This document shows, in pieces, positions 52,501-61,500 of a stretch of DNA of 64,000 bases. A model generated the notes under the pieces. It worked only from the letters and a program-made list of their open reading frames with translations, searched no databases and had not been told where the DNA came from. The position numbers were made by a program, and so were the translations under genes. Origin of the DNA: Trichostrongylus colubriformis (lineage: Eukaryota > Nematoda > Chromadorea > Rhabditida > Trichostrongylidae); NCBI GenBank assembly GCA_963978905.1, contig OZ022260.1, positions 17,349,725-17,413,724 of the forward strand, in the 5' to 3' direction. Positions within the stretch are counted from its first letter, which is position 1. Each line of letters begins with the position of its first letter.

Positions 52501-55500
52501 CTTGCCCACTAGCTTTTCTGGAATAGAGAATATTTGCAAAAAAAATACGGATCGATCACTAAGAATGCTTGAATGGGGTAGAAAGTCACAAACACAGAGT
52601 GATTTGAGAAGTGCTGCCCTGAAGTTGAGCTCCTCTCTAGAAATCCGTCTCTCCGTCGACGCGTGCACACATGACGATATTGATGCGCGCCAGCAACGTC
52701 CAGTGCACTTTTTTCGTTTTGAGTCAACGAATTCAGAAGAATCATGAGGCAAATATCCAATAATAATCGCCCAATGGATGACCACCACATGGGGCCAAAT
52801 CACAGTGACGATAGCGCGAACGAAGGTTTGCTCATTAGTGACGAACAACACAATGAATGAAGCTGAGAGCCACCGATGGGCTGCGTCGAAGAGGGCGAGG
52901 CTTAGTAAAAGCGCCGAGGGCGCCAGAGAAACAAGCCGAGAGGGCGGAGGTCGGTGATGGCAGCGATGGCATCAGGACGTGAACGACGATGGGTGGACGT
53001 ACGGACGGACGGACGGACGCAGTTGCTGTCCTTAGGCCATGATTCGGGCCAAAGGGCGCCAGAGCGGACGTCGTCACGCCCACTATTTCGAGCCCTATTG
53101 AATCGGCAGGCTAATCAGAGACCTCGCAGTCGGCCCGCCAAATCTAGTTTGCGTAGAGTAAATGGTGAAATTTGTGGCTAACGCGCAGCCACCGCCAACA
53201 CCGCCACCGATGTCAACGGGTAGCCGTCAACCAGTCGGCGGCAGTGCAGTCCCTTGTCCCAGCACAATGTTCTCTGTTTGTCACCCTTCGGATGTATTTG
53301 AGAGAGGTAACAAACGAGCAAAGCCTCAAGCATGACTTAGGGGCAGCTGTCTATGAGAAACCCTGAGACAACCTCCTTCTTGCTGTTATAAGACATTCGC
53401 AGCCCTGAACGCCACCCTCTTATAAGTTGTTGGGTTCAGAGTTCTAGTCAACACGTTCCAAGCACTCATAATTACTTCTCTGTACGAAAAAAGAAGGAAC
53501 AGGATAGCTATAAATTTTATGAGAACTCGAGAACTCCAAATTCATTTGTAAATTCGAAATTTGACAAGTAGGAGGTGACCATCAACGAGTGACCACCAGG
53601 GCAAGCTTTGCGTTGAGCAAACATCCGAGAAATACCACATGTCCATTTCATGGCTATGCTGCTGATATACTGAAACGCCCAAAATACGACTCCCCTCAAG
53701 CGAATTCCCCACTCCGTGCCTGACCGTGGTATCCACTCTTCTACAGCAAGCATTTGGTAATCGAGACTCGAAATAGGAGCCCAACTTTGTCGTGGGAACG
53801 CCTCCTATGAATAGGCAGGGCGTCTCATCGAAGAAAAAGCGAAGGATCTCTGATGAAAGGAAAGAAAAGCAGAAGAGGCATGAGAGCAGAACTAACCTTT
53901 TACTAGGAAGAACGTCACGCCATAGGTTTTCAGTCCTCTGCACAAGTGCACATATTTGCTTTTTGCGTCCAAATCCGTTGTACCGGATAATTGCTTGTAG
54001 TTCTGAATGGGGAAACCACTTCAACGTGAGTACATTCATTCTCAATGCTGAGCAATGGCTATCGATAATTTTAGTGAACAGCATTAGCGGGATTACCAGT
54101 CAGTATAATGGGATCCCATCTGTACAATTAGTACACCACCATATTTATTAAGATTTCAAAAAAAAAACCACAAATCCTTGGAATGGAAGAAATGGACTAA
54201 TTGCCCACGAAGAATCGCTAAATTGATATTTGGTGGAATTTATCGCAAAGAATCTCCCATTTCAAAGTGATTTCGGGGCGTCATTTCTCAACGATGTTTT
54301 GAGCCTGCGATGTCGTGGAGAAAATTTGGTCCGCAGTTGTACTGTCTGCTCACATCATTAAGGTGACGCGACGGTGAGTCATTAGGGCGCTCAGAGCTTA
54401 TACAGTGGCTCGACCATCCACAAGCTCCACTACCCACTCTTTGAAGTGATTGTTCTGAACGTAGCTGTCCCACGTCTCCACCTATTCTCGCCCCTTTTCC
54501 TGGTATCAACCCTAGGCCTGATTCTGAGAATTTTGAGCGCTCTTCAGTAGTTTAATCTCTGAGTCACCCAGGACCTCTAGGCTTACTACTACCGAACACC
54601 AAAACAACACAAGCTACTTGGATTGCAATCATGGTAAAACTGTGACCGCCTGAAGTAACCTAGTGACACAGAAATGACTTTAATACGGGGAAATCTTTAC
54701 ATTAAATATCACTATATACTGTAGCGTGTTAATAGAACACTTTATTAAAATAAACAAAAGGACTACTCAAACTTACTTGAACAATTTTCTTCTCATTCTC
54801 CTTACTTTTCGCATATTCCTTCGGCAAGAAATCACGTCCCCTGAAAGAAAGGGCAGCTCGAGTTATTAAAAACAGAAAAGGTTAAAAAGTGATTCATCAA
54901 AATAAGCAAACTATGAGCTTCATGACATAGGTGAGTCGGAATGGGTTTTTCATCCCTTTAAAAATGATTGAAACGCACTTAGGAACAGTTTGTTACCATA
55001 CATGCTCAACAGTGATCATTCCTACATCGGCGTAATTATAAGACCCTTACAATCGAGCTCTTAAAGTACTACAACGAGTTAAAGACAACGGAAGGGGCAA
55101 TCCTGGCCGATTGAGGTGTACAATGACTTGTCTGGGTCAAATCTCTCAAACTAAAACCCTGGCACAAATTGACCTTGAGGTATGGAAACTTCGTCGAATT
55201 GTGCGAACTTTGACCATGGGACTGATCACCGGAGACCACGCCGGTAAAGGCAGCGCGACTGCACAGACTCGCCTCTTTTTGAGGCACAAGTATAAGAGAG
55301 AATGATGTTCGGGTGAAGCCGATGTTTTCGTTCAAAGACCGCCATCGTCAAAGTGATATCTCAAAATTTTCAAAATGAAGAACCACCGCAGAGTAAGATC
55401 GTAAGAGTGGTATGTCAAGAGAGATATTATCCATGGTTGATCCACATGTTGTGCACTTGAGGGAAGGGGGGGGGAGAGGGGGAGAGAGCAGTCTGCTGAG

Positions 55501-58500
55501 GTAGCAGAGGCAAAGGTTCTTGGTGTACAATACCGCTCAATTTTTTAATCAATCCTCACTTGGTGACGGATTAAAGGCACACTTCGCGATAATCTGATGG
55601 ATCGATTTACCTTGTTGAAGCACTAGTACCTTGGGTAACTAGTGAGGCTGCAACTTTTTCGCGGCGCCCCCGTGCGCGATCATGGCCCTACACCTGCTCG
55701 AACCCACCGCGACGCCACCCACTTGAGCTCTCTTATTGGTCTACTGGGCAAAATGGGCGGCGTCCCAATGGGTTCGAGCAGGGGTAGGGCCGTGACAACG
55801 CATCGAGGGGACGCGAAAAAGGTGCACCCTAACTAGCTACCCAAGGATCATGTTATAAGAAGGTAAGTTAACCTATTCGATTATCGCGAAATGTGCCTTT
55901 AATCGCCGCAACCCCTCTCGCCGTCGCAGCTTTACTCCAGGTGGGAAAAACTGAGAGTGTTGGACTCGGCAGAAAACCCATGTTTTTTTTGTAAGCTTTC
56001 GTCGAGAATCTGGTGATTTACTTGTCAAAATTTGACATATTATATGCCGTTAAACTCTTCGTATCGAGACAATCCAACGCTCATAAGTTTTTCCCATTTT
56101 ATCCACTTTGAACGAAGTTATGACGGTGCGAAGGATTGCATCGATTAATCCATCAACAGGTGTCGATTAATAAAAAAAAATCTGAGCAGTATTGTAGCTT
56201 CATATCATCAAGAAACCTCAGTTGTTTTCAGATTCCATAGCATTCGAATGCATTTCCATTCAGAAAATATGCGAGAACAATCACTGCTGCAGCCCACATC
56301 TTGGCCTCTGGCCCTGGACACAATTCTATGCTTTTGATACTTTTAATTTTTGATAACTGCTGTTTATCGCCGCAGCTCGCGATGCGATGAGATATTGGCC
56401 AACCGGCTCAACACGTTATGCGTGTGAGTGCTGATAAGCTATGGTAAATATACCATTCAGAAAGCTGAGTTAGGGTGAAGGTGGTGTCGGTAGTGTAATG
56501 GATTAGCACATATCCCCGGAAAGGATGAAGTGCGGGTTCGAGTCCCGTCCGCCACCGAAGCTTTTGCCCATAACTCAGCATCCTTGTAGCAACAATTCTA
56601 TGCATGAAAACGACAACGAATAGAGCTGTCATACTACTGCCGTAGCTGCTGAGGCCAATGGTGGCGAGTGCATCCGGCCTCTCAACGCATGCAAATTGCT
56701 CAATTGTGCACGACGTGATACGAAACAATAATGAGAGCTTGCGCTCTAAAGGGAAAATCGCCCCCCTCCCCCTCACCGCATACAACCACCGAATCGAAGG
56801 GGCTCTAAGAGGCGCATATTCAACCACTTTCACCACACTGGGCAAATATGATCACAAAACTAGGGAACAGCTCCCTCAAAAACTGCGAGAATCATACCAA
56901 TCCATAAACTGAGAGGATTTATAAAATGTGCTGAGCTTATTCGACTCTTGTTTTTTTTTATTTTTGAGTTTAAGGCTGGCCCATTTGGGGTCGATCCTAG
57001 ATTGAACAGTAGAGCATAGTTTGTTCCAGAAACAGATATCCCAAATAGCCTCCACATAATATGATTTATTTAGACGGCGGCATCCCCTTTATCTTACAGC
57101 TCCACCCATCACCCTTGCAAGCCCTAAATAATCCCGATCAACGACCAAGATAAAATCGTTTTCGGCGCTTTGGCGCATCTGTCATGCAATTTGGCGCTTC
57201 CTAAGCACAAGTAACCATCCAAACGATAACCAACAATGGTCCTGTTCAAGGACCCAATACAACTAGTGCACACTGAACTCACTCTATGTAGAACTTTGGT
57301 TTGTTCTCTGGGAAGTCGCCGTATTCGATTTGGCACTGCAAAGCTCCCAACTCACATGCGATCTCTTTCGTGACCGGATGGAGACTCTGCAATTCATGAT
57401 TATTGGTGGAGCTCTCTTTCTACGTATCAATTGATGGTATAGCATAAAATCTGTTCCAAGTTTAAATGAATTGCTTTGAGAATGCGCCATGCACTCAGCT
57501 TCCTTACTTACGGTACGATTTGGAATGCTGACGTCATTCATAAAACAAAATTAGAGAGCAAGCCGTATACGAAGCTAAGATTAAACCCTCATTTTTTTCA
57601 GGACCAGCCGACTGTCGCAAATTCGGAGCCAAATAGGTAACATCGGAGAAACAAAATGCTTCGTTACTACGAGGTTAACCGGATCAAGTACAGTACCAAA
57701 ATCCAATTTGAATACTTAATCACAGCCATGGATATCCACCAATGCTGTCTGCTCTGGCGGTCGGGAAAAGTCACAAAACCAGATCGCTCACTTGGACTTT
57801 TTTCTGATACGGTGCCTCAAACTTCTTTCATATAGTGTTACCTCATCAAATAGTTAGATCGAATCGACCCCAGACGCCACTTCTTCGGGGTGGGAGGGGA
57901 CTTCCACAAACTGCAGAATAGGCGCCTGACCTTTCTCATATTATTTTCTACACTTTCCTCCCCCTCCTATCCCAATTTCAAAAACAAGAGAGGGACAAAT
58001 TTGGCACTCTGTTGAATATGGACGTATGAGTTCCTAGCAATGTAACAGTAGAGAAAAAACAAAATAAAATGAGGAAAAACCTAAGAAAGAAGAACCCGTA
58101 AGCCCCCACTCTTTCGCGCCTCTCTCCGTCATCAGCTGTGGTAGACTGTAGACGGGTGAAGGGCTAAATCAACCGACAGCGAACGGTGCCCGCCCTCGCC
58201 GGCAGCTCGCCCGGCTGATGAACGGCAGAACGACACGTTGTGCTGGGGGATCGTGATAGGATCCCAATCCGCGTTTTTCAATGCGAGTTTCGCCATACAT
58301 CACCTCTTTTCAAGTGGGAGGTTTGTTTTCAGAGGACGTGTATTCACAGTTCTCACTTTTTCTACACCTCCCGAAGCCTCAGTAACTTTGAGGCCTCCGA
58401 ATTCATACAAAAACTTTAAACTCACTCGAAGTACGCCATCACGACACTGCACGTATAACAAATTCAGCTGCACCGGATCACGACTGTCAACGTTCGTATC

Positions 58501-61500
58501 ACTGCAAAAGGAGAAATTGATGCAGAAGTATAACAATTTAACCATGACTGAGACCAAAAGCTGACAGTTGTCAACAACTTTACAGATTAACAACAAAAAA
58601 TGGAGCTCATGTGAAGTCTAACATTATTCCCTCGGTTGGACTGTTTCTCTACAATTATGATATAACATCTCCTGAAAACTAAAAAATCGAAGCGGTAAAT
58701 TAAAAACAACACCAGTTCGACCGGAAATCACACGTTACGATTCGGGTAGATGTGGAAATTTTAGCAAATACATGATGGCATTATTACATCTGAATAGAAA
58801 ACTAGTTACTAGGAACAGCTCAACAGACCGTGAAATTTAGAACGAGTGAAATTGGATTTCACACCTCACTGCAACTCAAAATTCCCCTAAAATCTGTTAC
58901 TCATGGTGAACAGTAGAAAAAACCACTAAGTATGCTACTACAAGGATGCTGAGCTATGAGCAAGAGCTTCGGTGTCTGACGGGACTCGAACCCGCACTTC
59001 ATCCTTTCCGGGGATATGTGCTAATCCGTTACACTACCGACACCCCTTTCACCTTAACTCAGCTTTTGAATGGCATATTTACCATAGCTTATCAGCACTC
59101 ACACGTATAACGGCTCAACGCGTTATACGTGTGAGTGCTGATTAGCTATGGTAAATATGCCATTCAAAAGGTGAAAGGGGTGTCGGTAGTGTAACGGATT
59201 AGCACATATCCCCGGAAAGGATGAAGCGCGGGTTCGAGTCCCGTCAGACACCGAAGCTTTTGCCCATAGCTCAGCATCCTTGTAGTAACTTTCGCATCGC
59301 GAGTTGCGGCGATAAACAGCAGTTATCAAAATCAAAAATATCAAAATCACTAAGTATGCTTTTTCTGACTGAAGAATTCCGCTGTTCAATTGTGAGAGTT
59401 TCCAGCTAATACTAGCTTGCAGAATTATTTTCAACATTTTTTCGGAAAATTTGTTGAAGCTTTCAGACAATTCTATGGGTGGGTTCCACCAAGAGGGTAC
59501 ACAGTATAGACGTTGGTTGCTTTCTCTCAAACCTTTCAAGCTTTAACAATTGGATTTATCTCGATATGTAAATATAAATAAATATAAATAATGAAACTAT
59601 CTTAGAGAATCCTTGGTCTGAACTTCAGGGTAAAAGATAGGTGTGAAAAAGTAACAAAAATGTCGCAAAATTCTCCAAAAATTGAACAAAAATGTCGCAA
59701 AATTCTCCAGGAATTAGTAGCATCTAGAGATGATAATCTTCCAAGGGGCAAGCCTTATCTATGATGGAGGAACTCTACTCAAAGTAGGCTTTCTTATTCA
59801 TGACAGCAAAACCACTAAGAACCATGGATGAAGAAAACTCGACAAAACCCAGCTGCGTGGAAAGAAGTTCAAAAAAGGGGGGTTTGTCCTTTTTTCCCTC
59901 ACGTTGTGGATCTTCTCTAGACCGTAGCTAATCAAATTCAACGAGATGGTTAATCATTTCGGATCCACAACAGGTGAAAAACCCATACAAGAATATCTCA
60001 TTTCAACTAGAAGATTTTTCCCAAAAATTTCCAGTTTTCCGAAAGTTCTTTCAAAGACTGTCTTGCATAAGGTCTTTGGATGAAATCTTTCCATCTTCAC
60101 CTGAAGAAATACTTCCGTCGTAGAAGCAACGTCTCATCTTCGCCAATGCCCTGCTCTCTCAGTGTCTTGCCATGATCCACCCACGCCAATTCTTCATCGG
60201 TATGTAGTTTCTGCCTGAAATTTTCAGCAGTATCAACCACTTCCTAGAATCCCTCTTTTTAGTAAGATCAACTGAGCACAAACCAAAATTGTATCCTCTA
60301 CCTCTGCTACTCTTTGCACAGAAAAAAACAAAACAAAATGATTGCTCGATATAAAGCATTCGTAGATGTACATTATTTCCTTTCTCTCGAAGTCGTGGTA
60401 GGCCGCAGATAGGGTAAAATGCATATTTCAAATTACCAGTAACATCCAGAATGTTCCCAAATTAGATCCCGGAATAGCATGCGGGCAAGTAATAGTCAGA
60501 CCTCTTCAGAGCAGCGAAAACGGAACTGACATCTGCGTAAAGGGATTTAACGCGCTCTTCCAGCCAAAAGATCGTTCAAAAACGGAGATAAAGCCGAAGT
60601 GGAATGGCAACAGGTGTAGGGTTATGCATGTCAAAGCTGCATATGTTACTCGCAGAACAAAACAGAGATTCTTGAATCTAAATTCAACACAAATGGAGGC
60701 TGCTCGAATCGGCCAATCTGGCTCTAGGCGAGTGTGGTAGGGGATTGGGGTGGTCCAAATATAGTATATGGACTGTAAAATTCAAATCTCAAAACTCAAA
60801 GTCAACATCCGAGCCTGAGCTGAAGGCTGAAAGGAAATCACCTAGCAACGACCAACCTCCTTTTGGAATGTGCCATGCATTCTATTTCCCCTCAGAATCG
60901 TACTGACTTCCGAATACTCTTTGGCCCACGCAATCATTTGCAAAGCCAGTAGATAATCGTGTCAAAGTTTTTTTCCTCCCAGATTTGTCCGTCAGCCAAT
61001 AACTAAGCCGCAGTGATAAGAGAGATGATAGGTCTTGACATGCATTGACCAAGAATCCGATCCCTGAACCATGCTAGTGAGAATAGCGCCACTGGTCTCT
61101 ACACCACCTCCGCCGCAGAAAGGTGGAGCTCCATAACTTCATTCTGATCAAATTAAATCTACTTGATAATTTAGTCAATTCCATCTGCCAAAACTAATTG
61201 TTAACCAAGTGTCTAGTCTAAAGCACAAAACCCGCTGTTTAAGAACCTATACTTCTCTATTCACACCGATCCAGATGTAAGTATAATTCCATGGCTATAC
61301 TACACATTAAAGGTCTTGTGAAGGCAAAGCCTATCAGAACAATCTACATGGTCTATGAAACGCTCAAATGAAATTTCTAAGGCCAGCACTCAAATCAACT
61401 CACCACTTGCCATTCAGTACACCGCTGTAATAAATCAGGTCAATTCATGACTCAGCACAAAAATCCAAAAAGCATTTGGTTGAGAGGACCTCTAGAGACC

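Noticed and set aside
53542..54084. 180-residue minus-strand open frame as a separate gene
   Set aside because: Part of it overlaps the real talin exon 53897-54002 in another frame; the talin frame there ([20 protein letters not shown]) is unmistakable.
56483..56556. A tRNA gene (cloverleaf with GGA anticodon)
   Set aside because: Position 33 is C, the acceptor has a mismatch, a Ser tRNA should have a long variable arm, and the unit recurs inside repeats with target duplications. Treated as a retroelement head.
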